From assembly GCF_003352085.1 (NCBI RefSeq), contig NZ_CP025804.1, forward strand, positions 2,666,001 to 2,730,000: a DNA stretch of 64,000 bases, read 5' to 3'. The notes beneath the pieces are model-generated. The model did no database searches. It was not told where the DNA came from and saw only the letters and a list, made by a program, of their open reading frames with translations. Source of the DNA: Sulfitobacter sp. SK012 (GTDB lineage Bacteria; Pseudomonadota; Alphaproteobacteria; Rhodobacterales; Rhodobacteraceae). The position numbers were made by a program, and so were the translations under genes. This document shows, in pieces, positions 16,221 through 24,813 of the stretch. Position 1 is the stretch's first letter, and every line of letters begins with the position of its first letter.

Positions 16221-17607
16221 GAGTTATTGTCAAATCTGGTGTTTAAGGGTTTCTGGTCATGCGGCGATCTGGCTGTTTTCAGTGGCTTCAATTCCGTCTT
16301 TGAATGCGACGCCGGTGATGACTTTGGCGAGGTAGTCAAAGCCGCGTAGTTTCCTCCAGTTTTGCTCGGCGCATTGCCCCAGCTTGAACATCATGTGCAG
16401 CATGCCGTCGCGTGAGAGGCAGCCCTTTGATCGTTTGGTGCGATGACGGATCGTGGCAAAGGCGGATTCAATTGGATTACTGGTGCGGATGCTTTGCCAG
16501 TGTTGTGCTGGAAAGTCGAAGAATGCCATGAGTTCCTCGCGGTCCTTTTGCAGGCACAGCGTCGCCTTGGGGTATTTGGGTTCGTAGGTTTTGATGAACA
16601 AATCTAAGGCCTTGCCCGCATCATCTTTGGTCTCAGCCTGCCAGATGTTGTGGATCGCAGCTTTGGCCTTTGGCTGAGACAGCTTGGGCAAACAGTTGAG
16701 CACATTCATAGTTTTGTGTTGCCAACAGCGTTGATGACGGGTCTCAGGATAGACTTCATCTATGGCGGCCCAGAACCCCATGGCACCATCTCCAATAGCA
16801 AGTTTCGGGGCGTTCATTCCCCGGCTTTTGAGGCTGAGGAGAGCCTCGCGCCAGCTCTGCGTGGACTCGCGCACCCCGTCCTCAATAGCCAAGAACCGCT
16901 TCTTGCCACGGGCTGTTACCCCCACAATCACAAGGGCGCAGAGCTTGTCATCCTCGCCCCGAAGGCCGCTGTGGACACCGTCAGCCCAGATGTAGACCAA
17001 GGGCTCATCGTCCAACGCTGCCTTTCTCCACTCGCCGTATTCGTTGGCCCAATCGCGCTTGAGCCGTGAGACCGTATTTGCCGACAATCCCGCCGCATCA
17101 GGGCCCAGAAGAACCTTGAGAGCCGAGCCCATTTCACCGCTGGAGATGCCCTTCAGATACAGCCATGGCAAGGCCGCTTCCAACGTTTTGGTTCTGCGCA
17201 CGTACGGTGGCACCAGGGCCGAATGGAATGTCACGGGCTGGCCGTTTTTTGAGCGAACCTTGGGAATGCGCACGTTCACGGGGCCGATGCCCGTTTGGAA
17301 CGGGCGCTCGGGATGATGCCCATTGCGCACAACAGTCGCATGACCGGCCTCAGTGCGCGCGGTGGTAAACTGAGACAGATAGCTTTCAAGCTCAGCTTCA
17401 ACGGCTGTTGCGATCAATTGCTGCGCTCCTGTTCTCAATAAATCCGTCAGCGCGTCCGTGATCCCGTCTCGACGCGAAAAATCAACAATGTTAGTCGTTT
17501 CCATGGTGGTGTATCTCCTTCGGTTGGGCTGCTGTCTCGCAACAACAAATCAACCAGATACGCCGCCAACCTTCAAATCCCCCAAACACCAGATTCAGTC
17601 ATAGCTC
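16221..17607 (-). mobile_element. IS256-family insertion sequence
   Basis: A complete element of 1387 bp. The termini are imperfect inverted repeats, 16221-16249 and 17579-17607, identical at 21 of 29 positions with the shared core AATCTGGTGTTT. It is flanked by a perfect 9-bp direct repeat GGGCACCCC (16212-16220 and 17608-17616), in the 8-9 bp range known for IS256. It contains one transposase gene on the minus strand. Intact ends and duplication indicate a simple, fairly recent insertion into an aminotransferase gene. Confidence 0.95.
16257..17504 (-). CDS. IS256-family transposase
   Basis: A 415-residue DDE transposase (mutator type), full length for the family. The first Asp is in WADGVHSG, the second in AIGDGAMGFWAA with the following RCWQHKTMNVL, and the Glu in TSNPIESAFATIRHRT. 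The N-terminal part carries YLSQFTTARTEAGHATVVRNG, typical of the family. AAGGAG precedes the ATG at 17504. No frameshift is seen, so the element may still be active. Confidence 0.97.
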   Translation of the reverse strand: METTNIVDFSRRDGITDALTDLLRTGAQQLIATAVEAELESYLSQFTTARTEAGHATVVRNGHHPERPFQTGIGPVNVRIPKVRSKNGQPVTFHSALVPPYVRRTKTLEAALPWLYLKGISSGEMGSALKVLLGPDAAGLSANTVSRLKRDWANEYGEWRKAALDDEPLVYIWADGVHSGLRGEDDKLCALVIVGVTARGKKRFLAIEDGVRESTQSWREALLSLKSRGMNAPKLAIGDGAMGFWAAIDEVYPETRHQRCWQHKTMNVLNCLPKLSQPKAKAAIHNIWQAETKDDAGKALDLFIKTYEPKYPKATLCLQKDREELMAFFDFPAQHWQSIRTSNPIESAFATIRHRTKRSKGCLSRDGMLHMMFKLGQCAEQNWRKLRGFDYLAKVITGVAFKDGIEATENSQIAA

Positions 17608-17838
<231 letters not shown>

Positions 17839-17931
17839 TTCCCTTCTTGCGCAGATGCTCTATCCGCCGAAGTTAAGTTTGGCGATTGATTTCGCAAGGC
17901 AACCAAGCCGCTTTGCAGGAACTGTACAGAT

Positions 17932-18942
17932 CTAGGTGGTCGACCCGGGCACCAACAAATACCCGATGTCATGGACATTCTGGGTGGGGCTACCTTGCAG
18001 CGCGTCAAGAAGCACTTCAGCCGCGGTCTGACCAAGTTTGAGATGTGGGATGCGAACAGTCGTCATGCGGTATGGTTGGATAGAAAGAACCGGCAGGTCG
18101 CCCCACCCCGCAATTGCGATATCGTCAGGCGTCGCCATGCCCCGCGCTTGGCAATATTGCATACCACCAACGGCCATGTTGTCGTTTTGATAAAACACCG
18201 CTTCGACATTCGGAGCCGACGCCAAAAGCTGCTCCGTGCCATAATATCCGGGATAAAAACCGGGAACATCGTGTAGGCACAACTGCTTGGTCACTTCCCC
18301 ACCAGAATCCGTCACGGCCTTTGCAAAACCATCCATTCGCGCAGATGCAGCGTTTGCCGAAATATGAGATGTGCCGACATAGCCAAATTTACGGTAGCCC
18401 TTGGACAGCAAATGGCGACCCATGTCATACCCGCTATCATAGTGATCCAGCCCGACGCACATATCCATCGGAGACGAATTGAGATCCCAAATCTCGACGA
18501 TCGGTATCCCTGCAGACCTCAACATGGATTGCGATTTTTGAGAATGCGCACGGCCTGTCAGAATAAGGCCAGCGGGCTGCCAAGAAAGGACCCGTTCGAT
18601 CCATTTCTCTTCTTGATCAAGCGCGTGCTGGGTAACTCCAAGAACCGTTTGATGAGAGAAAGCGCCCAGCTTTCGATCAACCCCCTCCAAAATCAAACCG
18701 AATACTTCGTTCGCCAACTCAGGAATAGCGACCCCGACAAAGGTAGATCGCGTGTCGCCTGCAAAAACAGCGGCGAGTCGATTCGGCAGATACCCTAATC
18801 GTTCGATTTGCGTCATCACTTTGACACGCGTAGTTTCTGAAAAGCCGCCTTCGTCACGCAGAACGCGACTCACTGTCATCTTGGAAACGCCTGCGGCCTT
18901 GGCCACATCATTTACACCTACTCGATTGTTCTTAATAGAAAT
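17932..18942 (-). CDS. LacI-family transcriptional regulator
   Basis: A 336-residue LacI/GalR repressor. The HTH and hinge are in VNDVAKAAGVSKMTVSRVL (about residues 10-28), followed by a periplasmic-binding-like sensor domain to the C-terminus. The only ordinary start in frame, GTG 18906, would cut off the beginning of the HTH. Upstream, back to an in-frame stop, the only candidates are two ATT codons (18942 and 18936). ATT 18942 has GGAGAG at 5 bp spacing. I therefore propose an ATT start. It is divergent from the sugar ABC operon. Paired palindromic operators in the shared region are its likely targets. Confidence 0.88.
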   Translation of the reverse strand: MSIKNNRVGVNDVAKAAGVSKMTVSRVLRDEGGFSETTRVKVMTQIERLGYLPNRLAAVFAGDTRSTFVGVAIPELANEVFGLILEGVDRKLGAFSHQTVLGVTQHALDQEEKWIERVLSWQPAGLILTGRAHSQKSQSMLRSAGIPIVEIWDLNSSPMDMCVGLDHYDSGYDMGRHLLSKGYRKFGYVGTSHISANAASARMDGFAKAVTDSGGEVTKQLCLHDVPGFYPGYYGTEQLLASAPNVEAVFYQNDNMAVGGMQYCQARGMATPDDIAIAGWGDLPVLSIQPYRMTTVRIPHLKLGQTAAEVLLDALQGSPTQNVHDIGYLLVPGSTT

Positions 18943-18965
18943 AGTGTCTCTCCACGGCCGCTTAC

Positions 18966-18977
18966 GTTACCCGTAAC
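18966..18977. promoter_or_regulatory. operator 1 for the LacI-family regulator
   Basis: A 12-bp palindrome GTTACCCGTAAC, with arms GTTAC/GTAAC and a two-base centre. It lies 24 bp before the proposed repressor start and just upstream of the -35 box of the ABC operon. Its twin at 19023 is centred 57 bp away. It is likely bound by the adjacent LacI protein for autoregulation and looping, which is inference. Confidence 0.7.
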
Positions 18978-18985
18978 ATTTTGCG

Positions 18986-19014
18986 TTGACAGCGACGGGT
19001 TCCACCACAATGAT
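18986..19014 (+). promoter_or_regulatory. sigma70-type promoter of the sugar ABC operon
   Basis: A perfect -35 TTGACA (18986-18991), a 17-bp spacer, and AATGAT (19009-19014) as -10, 4 of 6 to consensus. The predicted start near 19021 falls on operator 2, as expected for a repressor-blocked promoter. Confidence 0.6.
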
Positions 19015-19022
19015 AGCAATAC

Positions 19023-19034
19023 GTTACGGGTAAC
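19023..19034. promoter_or_regulatory. operator 2 for the LacI-family regulator
   Basis: GTTACGGGTAAC carries the same GTTAC/GTAAC arms as operator 1, with the centre inverted. It overlaps the predicted transcription start of the ABC operon. Repressor binding here would block initiation. Confidence 0.7.
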
Positions 19035-19091
19035 TCAACAGTCTTGGGAGAGGCAGTTGAGTGTTAAAAACTCGAACGGGGGGGGATTCTG

Positions 19092-20618
19092 GTGCAACGT
19101 TTGCAAGGCGGCTTATTTTTTGATTCAGTCGAAAAGCACTTTGGGGGCACCTACGCTCTTAAGTCGGTATCGCTCGCTGTTGAGCGCGGCGAGATTGTTG
19201 CTTTGCTGGGCGAAAACGGTGCCGGAAAATCGACCCTCATCAAAGTCCTCGGAGGCATTCACGCACCTGATGCCGGCCAGATTTTAATCGATGGCCAGCC
19301 CTATGCACATCGCCCCAGCGGCTTTGGAGAACGTCAAAAAGTAGCGTTTATCCACCAAGATCTGGGCTTGATTGAATGGATGACCGTCGCCGAGAACATT
19401 GCTCTGGCTTTGGGATATTCGCGCAAAAACGGGTTAATCAAATGGAGCAAGGTCAACGAATTCGCACGGCAGGCTTTGGCCAAGGTCGACTGCACGTTTG
19501 ATCCGACAACCCGTGTTCAAGATTTATCACGCACGGAAAAATCGCTCGTCGCGATTGCCCGCGCATTGGCTGTCGATTGTGACTTTCTTGTTTTGGATGA
19601 ACCAACGGCGTCATTGCCCGCGGACGAAGTGGATCGATTGTTCAAGGCCCTGCGCCCATTGCGCGAACAGGGCGTTGGGATGATCTACGTTTCACATCGG
19701 TTGGACGAGATTTTTGACATTGCGGACCGCGTTGCAGTTTTACGCGACGGCCAGGTTGTTGGTGTGCGCGCCATCGACCACACCTCGCCCGAGGAATTGG
19801 TCAACATGATTGTTGGTCGTGCGACACGCGAAGTGCACAAGCCGACCGAAGCGCGCGGCGAAAAAACATTGAGTGTTCAGGATCTTTATGTGGGCGAAGC
19901 TGGGCCGGTCGACTTTGACTTGCACCGCAATGAAATTGTTGGGCTGGTTGGATTGCGCGGTGCAGGTCATGAGGATGTGTCCCGTGCCCTTTTTGGTGTT
20001 GAGCCATTTCGCGGCACCATCGTTCTGGACGGTACGATACCTGATCTAAGTTCACCGCAGTCAGCTTTGGATGCCGGTATCGGCCTCGTTGCCCGTGACC
20101 GTACCGGCGAAGCAATTGCTATGAACCTCACAATTCGCGAAAACACGTTTCTTAATCCGGCAGCCGTTGGCCGCAAGGCCTTTTCCTTTATGTGGGGAAG
20201 CGACGAAACAAAAGCCGCTGTTCAAATCGGCAAGGACATCGCCCTGAGCCCGAATGATCCAACCCTCGCAATCGAGGCCTTGTCTGGTGGAAACCAACAA
20301 AAGGTGGTGATGGGTCGTTGGCTTGCGACAGACCGTAAATTGTTGATTTGCGAGGATCCAACAGCGGGCGTAGACGTTGGTGCTAAGGCAGAGATTTACA
20401 CCTTGTTGAACAAGGCTTTGGAAGCTGGCGTTGCAATAATAATCGTCTCTACAGATTTCGAAGAAGTAGCCGCTATCTGCCATCGCGCGATTGTGTTTAG
20501 CCAAGGCCAGATCGTTGGCGAGCTCAAAGGCACCCGACTAACATCAGAAAACCTGATCCAAGCCGCCTCGGCAGGCAATCATGGATTGGCGAAGGAAAAC
20601 CCCCATGCAATCTCTTAA
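19092..20618 (+). CDS. sugar ABC transporter ATP-binding protein (RbsA type)
   Basis: A 508-residue double nucleotide-binding subunit. Domain 1 has Walker A GENGAGKST, the Q-loop region FIHQDLGLIEWMTVAENIAL and Walker B FLVLDEPTAS. Domain 2 has the degenerate Walker A GLRGAGHED and the signature LSGGNQQKV, as usual in RbsA/MglA proteins. The start given is GTG 19092. A run of eight G at 19078-19085 precedes it. With seven G the frame would open at GTG 19061 behind a GGGAGAGG site, so the N-terminus is uncertain. It energises import through the permease encoded next. Its 3' end overlaps that gene. Confidence 0.92.
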   Translation: MQRLQGGLFFDSVEKHFGGTYALKSVSLAVERGEIVALLGENGAGKSTLIKVLGGIHAPDAGQILIDGQPYAHRPSGFGERQKVAFIHQDLGLIEWMTVAENIALALGYSRKNGLIKWSKVNEFARQALAKVDCTFDPTTRVQDLSRTEKSLVAIARALAVDCDFLVLDEPTASLPADEVDRLFKALRPLREQGVGMIYVSHRLDEIFDIADRVAVLRDGQVVGVRAIDHTSPEELVNMIVGRATREVHKPTEARGEKTLSVQDLYVGEAGPVDFDLHRNEIVGLVGLRGAGHEDVSRALFGVEPFRGTIVLDGTIPDLSSPQSALDAGIGLVARDRTGEAIAMNLTIRENTFLNPAAVGRKAFSFMWGSDETKAAVQIGKDIALSPNDPTLAIEALSGGNQQKVVMGRWLATDRKLLICEDPTAGVDVGAKAEIYTLLNKALEAGVAIIIVSTDFEEVAAICHRAIVFSQGQIVGELKGTRLTSENLIQAASAGNHGLAKENPHAIS

Positions 20619-21627
20619 GTCTAATGCCCTTGAACCGACGCGGGCAGAGCTCAGTAAGCTAACCTTGGCCGGCCGCATGATGCGCCTGTTGCCGGTCTAC
20701 GGCTTGGTGATCATCACTGGGGTGCTGATCCTTTTATTCTCAATCTTGTTGCCCAACACATTCCCAACGATTTTGAACCTGCGCGCGATCATTTCTGACA
20801 AAGCCATCATCGCGTTGCTGTCGTTGGGTGCGATGATCCCGATGGCCGCGGGGCGGATTGATCTGACAGTCGGCTATGGCATCGTTTTATGGCACATCCT
20901 CGCCATCTCCTTGCAGACAATTTACGGAATTCCGTGGCCAATTGCGGTTGGCATTGTCTTGACGTTGGGTTTGTTCACCGGTTTCTTGAACGGCCTTCTG
21001 GTTGAAGTGGCCCAGATCGACAGCTTTATCGCGACGCTGGGTACCGGCACTGTGCTTTATGCCTTGGCGCTTTGGCACACGGGGGGGCGCCAGATGGTTG
21101 GCCTGCTTCCGGACGGCTTTTATGCAATCAACGGAACGTTTGTATTTGGGCTGCCCATCACTGGGTTTTACGTGGCGGCCATCACCATCATCATGTGGAT
21201 CGTATTGGAATACACCCCGATGGGTCGCTATCTTTATGGAATTGGCGCGAACCAAAAGGCCGCCCAATTGAGCGGCATCCCAACACGCAAATACGTCATC
21301 GGCGCGTTCATGAGCTCGGGCTTTTTGACGGCTCTTGCCGGGGTCATCTTGGCATCCAAATTGCGTATCGGACAAGCCAGCGTGGGCCTAGAGTTTCTGC
21401 TGCCTGCATTGGTTGGTGCCTTCTTGGGATCGACCACCATCAAGCCCGGTCGGGTCAACGTTTTTGGAACGATCATCGGTGTTGCGGTGCTTGCGGTGGG
21501 TATCTCAGGCATCCAGCAATTCGGCGGATCGTTCTGGGTTGAGCCAATGTTTAATGGCGTAACCTTGCTGATCGCCATCGGGATCGCAGGCTACGCGCAA
21601 CGCAACAAGGGCGCGAAATCATCATAA
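20605..21627 (+). CDS. sugar ABC transporter permease (RbsC type)
   Basis: A 340-residue membrane subunit of the BPD_transp_2 family with about eight to ten hydrophobic segments. The family loop GANQKAAQLSGIPTRKYV is present and marks the EAA-like contact with the ATPase. I use ATG 20605, with AAGGAAAA upstream. ATG 20581 is also in frame but lacks a ribosome site. It overlaps the ATPase gene by 14 bp, which indicates coupling. With the ATPase and the following binding protein it forms a complete pentose/hexose-type importer. Confidence 0.92.
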   Translation: MQSLKSNALEPTRAELSKLTLAGRMMRLLPVYGLVIITGVLILLFSILLPNTFPTILNLRAIISDKAIIALLSLGAMIPMAAGRIDLTVGYGIVLWHILAISLQTIYGIPWPIAVGIVLTLGLFTGFLNGLLVEVAQIDSFIATLGTGTVLYALALWHTGGRQMVGLLPDGFYAINGTFVFGLPITGFYVAAITIIMWIVLEYTPMGRYLYGIGANQKAAQLSGIPTRKYVIGAFMSSGFLTALAGVILASKLRIGQASVGLEFLLPALVGAFLGSTTIKPGRVNVFGTIIGVAVLAVGISGIQQFGGSFWVEPMFNGVTLLIAIGIAGYAQRNKGAKSS

Positions 21628-21656
21628 TTCACGACATGCATATAGGGAGGAATATT

Positions 21657-22706
21657 ATGCAACGACGAACAACAATGAAGGTGCTTCTTGCTACGACGTT
21701 ACTTGTCAGCACGGGTGCATCAGCGTTCGCCGAAACAGCTTTTGACGGACCCTCATCAGGTCCAGTCGCTGCCGAAGGCAAATCAATTGTTATCTTGGCG
21801 GGTGACCTGAAAAACGGCGGCATTCTTGGTGTGACGACAGGCATCGAAGAAGCAGCGGCAGTGATCGGATGGGACGTTCGTGTCTTGGACGGCGCGGGTT
21901 CAATCCAAGGCCGCACTGGCGCAATTGGTCAAGCCATGGCGTTGCAGCCAGATGGCATCATCATCAATGGCTTTGATGCAGTGGAACAGCAGGCTGCGCT
22001 GGAAGGCGTTTCTACCGCCGGCATCCCAATGGTTTCTTGGCACTCTGGCCCCAAAATCGGGTGTGACGCGCCGGGCGGCATTTTCGCCAACGTGTCCACA
22101 AACGCAATGACCGTTTCTGAAGTGGCCGCAAAATGGGCCATAGAAGACGGTGGCGACAATGTCGGTGCGGTAATCTTCACAGACTCCACCTACCAGATTG
22201 CGATCGACAAAGCGGACCGGATCAAAGAAACCATCGAAGCGATGGGCGGCACAGTTCTTGAATATGTCGACACACCGATTGCAGATACATCCAGCCGGAT
22301 GGGACCACTAACAACCAGCCTTTTGCAAAAATATGGCAGCAGCTGGACACACGCGTTAGCGATCAATGACCTGTATTTTGACTTTATGGGCCCTGCCCTC
22401 GCCGCTGCTGGCATCAAAGGTGACGGCGCGCCACTTGCCGGATCGGCCGGCGATGGCTCAGAAGCTGCGTTCCAGCGGATCCGTACAGGCCAGTACCAAG
22501 CAATCACAGTGGCCGAGCCCTTGAATCTTCAGGGTTGGCAGCTTGTGGATGAGTTGAACCGAGCGATTTCTGGGGAAGCATGTTCGGGTTACATCACCTC
22601 ACCGGCCTTGGTGACTCAAGAAGGACTAGCCAAACTCGGCGACAGCAATTCGTTTGATCCAGATTCGCCATATCGCGCTGCGTACGGTGCGATCTGGGGC
22701 AAATAA
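21657..22706 (+). CDS. sugar ABC transporter substrate-binding protein (RbsB type)
   Basis: A 349-residue periplasmic binding protein of the Peripla_BP_4 family. A signal peptide (MKVLLATTLLVSTGASAFA) is clear. The body shows GIEEAAAVIGWDVRVLDGAG, DGIIINGFDAV and other segments typical of ribose/galactose-type proteins. GGGAGG fixes ATG 21657. An in-frame ATG 6 codons on would shorten only the signal peptide. A terminator-like hairpin follows at 22723. The ligand is probably the sugar or sugar acid degraded by the enzymes encoded downstream. Confidence 0.92.
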   Translation: MQRRTTMKVLLATTLLVSTGASAFAETAFDGPSSGPVAAEGKSIVILAGDLKNGGILGVTTGIEEAAAVIGWDVRVLDGAGSIQGRTGAIGQAMALQPDGIIINGFDAVEQQAALEGVSTAGIPMVSWHSGPKIGCDAPGGIFANVSTNAMTVSEVAAKWAIEDGGDNVGAVIFTDSTYQIAIDKADRIKETIEAMGGTVLEYVDTPIADTSSRMGPLTTSLLQKYGSSWTHALAINDLYFDFMGPALAAAGIKGDGAPLAGSAGDGSEAAFQRIRTGQYQAITVAEPLNLQGWQLVDELNRAISGEACSGYITSPALVTQEGLAKLGDSNSFDPDSPYRAAYGAIWGK

Positions 22707-22722
22707 GGAACCTCCCCTGAAC

Positions 22723-22759
22723 TGGTGGCGTCGAAAGGCTTTCTTCGCCACCATTTTTT
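22723..22759 (+). terminator. hairpin terminator after the first ABC set
   Basis: An 8-bp stem TGGTGGCG / CGCCACCA (22723-22730 with 22746-22753) is followed by six T (22754-22759). It lies inside the transport operon between the two importers. It may act as a partial terminator that lowers downstream expression, or it may split the operon. Confidence 0.75.
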
Positions 22760-22834
22760 AAAAATTTCAAAGCGTTCTGTTTTCCGGACTTTCCGGACAT
22801 GGCGGAGCTTTGCAAACTCAAGAAAGGTGCCGTT

Positions 22835-23593
22835 ATGTCGTCTGAGCCATTGGTCAAGATGCGCAACATTTCAAAACGATTTGGTGGGGTTACCGCGCTA
22901 TCCGATGTCGACCTTGATGCATACGCTGGCGAAGTTCTCGCAATTGTTGGGGATAACGGTGCGGGCAAATCCACACTGATCAAAATTCTGACAGGCGTGT
23001 ATCAACCTTCCGAAGGCCAGATCATGGTTGGCGGTGAAACACTGGAGATGACCAACCACTCCGATGCCATCGCAAAAGGTATCGATGCGGTTTATCAAAC
23101 GCTTGCTTTGGCTGATCATCTTGATCCAGCCGCCAACATGTTTTTGGGCAATGAACTGACCAAGAGCTTTTTTGGCATTCCAGTCCTCGACAACAAAAAG
23201 ATGCGATCCGAGACCGAGCGTGTGTTGTTTGAACGCCTTGGCCTGACACTTCGTTCCATGGATGCCGCGACCGAAAGCCTGTCTGGCGGTCAACGCCAAG
23301 CTGTGGCTATTGCCCGCGCGGTCTATACCGAAGGGCTTCGGGTGCTGGTCATGGACGAGCCGACTGCGGCCCTCGGCCCACAAGAAACAGCACGTACTTT
23401 GAAATTGATCGAGGCGCTCAAGGCGCAGGGGCTGGCCGTTATCTTGATCAGCCACTCGCTGGATGACGTCTTTCAGGTTTCTGATCGCGTCCATGTTCAA
23501 CGGCGCGGCCAATGTGCCGGTGTCGTCAAGACGTCTGAAAGCAGCCAGCAAGAAGTGCTCGGTCTGATCGTTGGCGCTGAAGAAGCAGCCTGA
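22835..23593 (+). CDS. sugar ABC transporter ATP-binding protein (FrcA type)
   Basis: A 252-residue single-domain ATPase. Walker A GDNGAGKST, signature LSGGQRQAVAIARAVYT, Walker B LVMDEPTAAL and the H-loop LISHSLDD are all intact. The short, one-domain form resembles FrcA of FrcBCA fructose importers rather than RbsA. ATG 22835 was chosen after a purine-rich AAGAAAGG. The frame extends to 22799 without family similarity. It belongs to the second importer of this operon, 11 bp before its permease gene. Confidence 0.92.
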   Translation: MSSEPLVKMRNISKRFGGVTALSDVDLDAYAGEVLAIVGDNGAGKSTLIKILTGVYQPSEGQIMVGGETLEMTNHSDAIAKGIDAVYQTLALADHLDPAANMFLGNELTKSFFGIPVLDNKKMRSETERVLFERLGLTLRSMDAATESLSGGQRQAVAIARAVYTEGLRVLVMDEPTAALGPQETARTLKLIEALKAQGLAVILISHSLDDVFQVSDRVHVQRRGQCAGVVKTSESSQQEVLGLIVGAEEAA

Positions 23594-23603
23594 GGGAAAT
23601 ACA

Positions 23604-24731
23604 ATGACAACTACAACAACAAACCTTCCGCCGCGCAGCTTTGGCGAACGGATCGAGCCCTATCTGGCAATCATTGGCCCCATGGTCATGATCCTTGCCA
23701 TCCTTTTGTTCATGGGCGCGGTCGAACCCGCCCGCTATTTCCGCATCAGCAACATGAAGCTAATCTTGATCGACGCGGCGCTTTATATGCCAATGGCAAT
23801 GGCGATGACTTTTGTCATCACGCAGCGTGGCATCGATTTGTCGATCGGCTCCATCGCGGCCCTCAGTGCTATCGTGATGGCCTTTTTGATCAAGCAATAT
23901 GGCTTTCCTGCCTGGGTCGCTATTCCGATTGCGATCATGTTGGGAGCCACCATGGGTCTAATCAACGGCTTGGTTATCACAAAGCTAAAGGTGCCTGACT
24001 TGATTGGTACTTTGGCAATGGACCTTGTTTATCGTGGTTTTGCTTTGGTTCTTGCCAAGGGGCTGGTTCTCGCAAGGTTCCCGGACCTTTTGACGGACAT
24101 CGGCCGTGGCCAAATCCCTGGATTTCTACCTATTCCTGTCGTCATCGGGATCGCGACAATGATCGGGGGATATTGGCTGCTGAAAAAGACCTACTTTGGC
24201 CGCTACACGGTTGCCATCGGGTCCAACCCTGAAGCCGCTGAAATGACGGGGATTTCCGTTAACAGACACAAGATCTATGCGTATGTTTTGATGGGCGCGA
24301 CTGCAGCACTTGCTGGCCTTATGTTGACCGGCAAATTGAACGCCGTGCAGGCGACATCAGCGCCCTACTTCAACCTTCACGTTATCGCGGCCGTGGTTGT
24401 GGGTGGCACATCACTATTTGGCGGACGGGCGTCCATCATTGGATCATTTGCTGGCGTGCTTTTGCTGTCAATGATGATCAACGCGCTGGTCACTTTGCGT
24501 ATCGAGTTCTTTTGGCAATCCGTCGCCTCTGGCGTCGTCATCGTGAGTTCGGTCGCGCTGTACACTTGGATGCAAAAGAAAGACCGCGATGGTGCCAAAG
24601 GGTTGCTATCGGGCCTGAGCACACCTGAAGGCAAAAAGATGCTTCGATTTGTTCTAGGCATCCTTGGCCTTTTGGCCCTGTTGCTGGTCTTGGGATCGCT
24701 GCTTGCAGTTGACCCAACACCCAGCGGTTAA
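23604..24731 (+). CDS. sugar ABC transporter permease (FrcC type)
   Basis: A 375-residue membrane subunit of the BPD_transp_2 family. Repeated hydrophobic segments, RGIDLSIGSIAALSA and the cytoplasmic loop GSNPEAAEMTGISVNRHKIY are typical. GAGGGAAA precedes ATG 23604. The C-terminus has an extra charged stretch (QKKDRDGAKG) and a final hydrophobic helix ending near residue 370, longer than many RbsC proteins. It is encoded between its ATPase and its binding protein, and an intercistronic hairpin follows. Confidence 0.92.
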   Translation: MTTTTTNLPPRSFGERIEPYLAIIGPMVMILAILLFMGAVEPARYFRISNMKLILIDAALYMPMAMAMTFVITQRGIDLSIGSIAALSAIVMAFLIKQYGFPAWVAIPIAIMLGATMGLINGLVITKLKVPDLIGTLAMDLVYRGFALVLAKGLVLARFPDLLTDIGRGQIPGFLPIPVVIGIATMIGGYWLLKKTYFGRYTVAIGSNPEAAEMTGISVNRHKIYAYVLMGATAALAGLMLTGKLNAVQATSAPYFNLHVIAAVVVGGTSLFGGRASIIGSFAGVLLLSMMINALVTLRIEFFWQSVASGVVIVSSVALYTWMQKKDRDGAKGLLSGLSTPEGKKMLRFVLGILGLLALLLVLGSLLAVDPTPSG

Positions 24732-24743
24732 GAGATAAAAAGT

Positions 24744-24775
24744 GGTGCGCCGGGAGGTAGGATCCTCGGCGCACC
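24744..24775 (+). promoter_or_regulatory. intercistronic hairpin before the binding-protein gene
   Basis: GGTGCGCC (24744-24751) pairs with GGCGCACC (24768-24775), and an inner GAGG/CCTC stem extends it. There is no T tract. Such elements commonly stabilise or partition polycistronic mRNA next to binding-protein genes. That function is inferred. Confidence 0.6.
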
Positions 24776-24813
24776 GTGTGACACCACCATTTCATCAATA
24801 GGGAGGAACCACG

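Noticed and set aside
16036..16335. Open frame of 99 codons starting within the lysine-dehydrogenase-like gene
   Set aside because: It is a chimera of aminotransferase remnant and IS256 end, not a gene.
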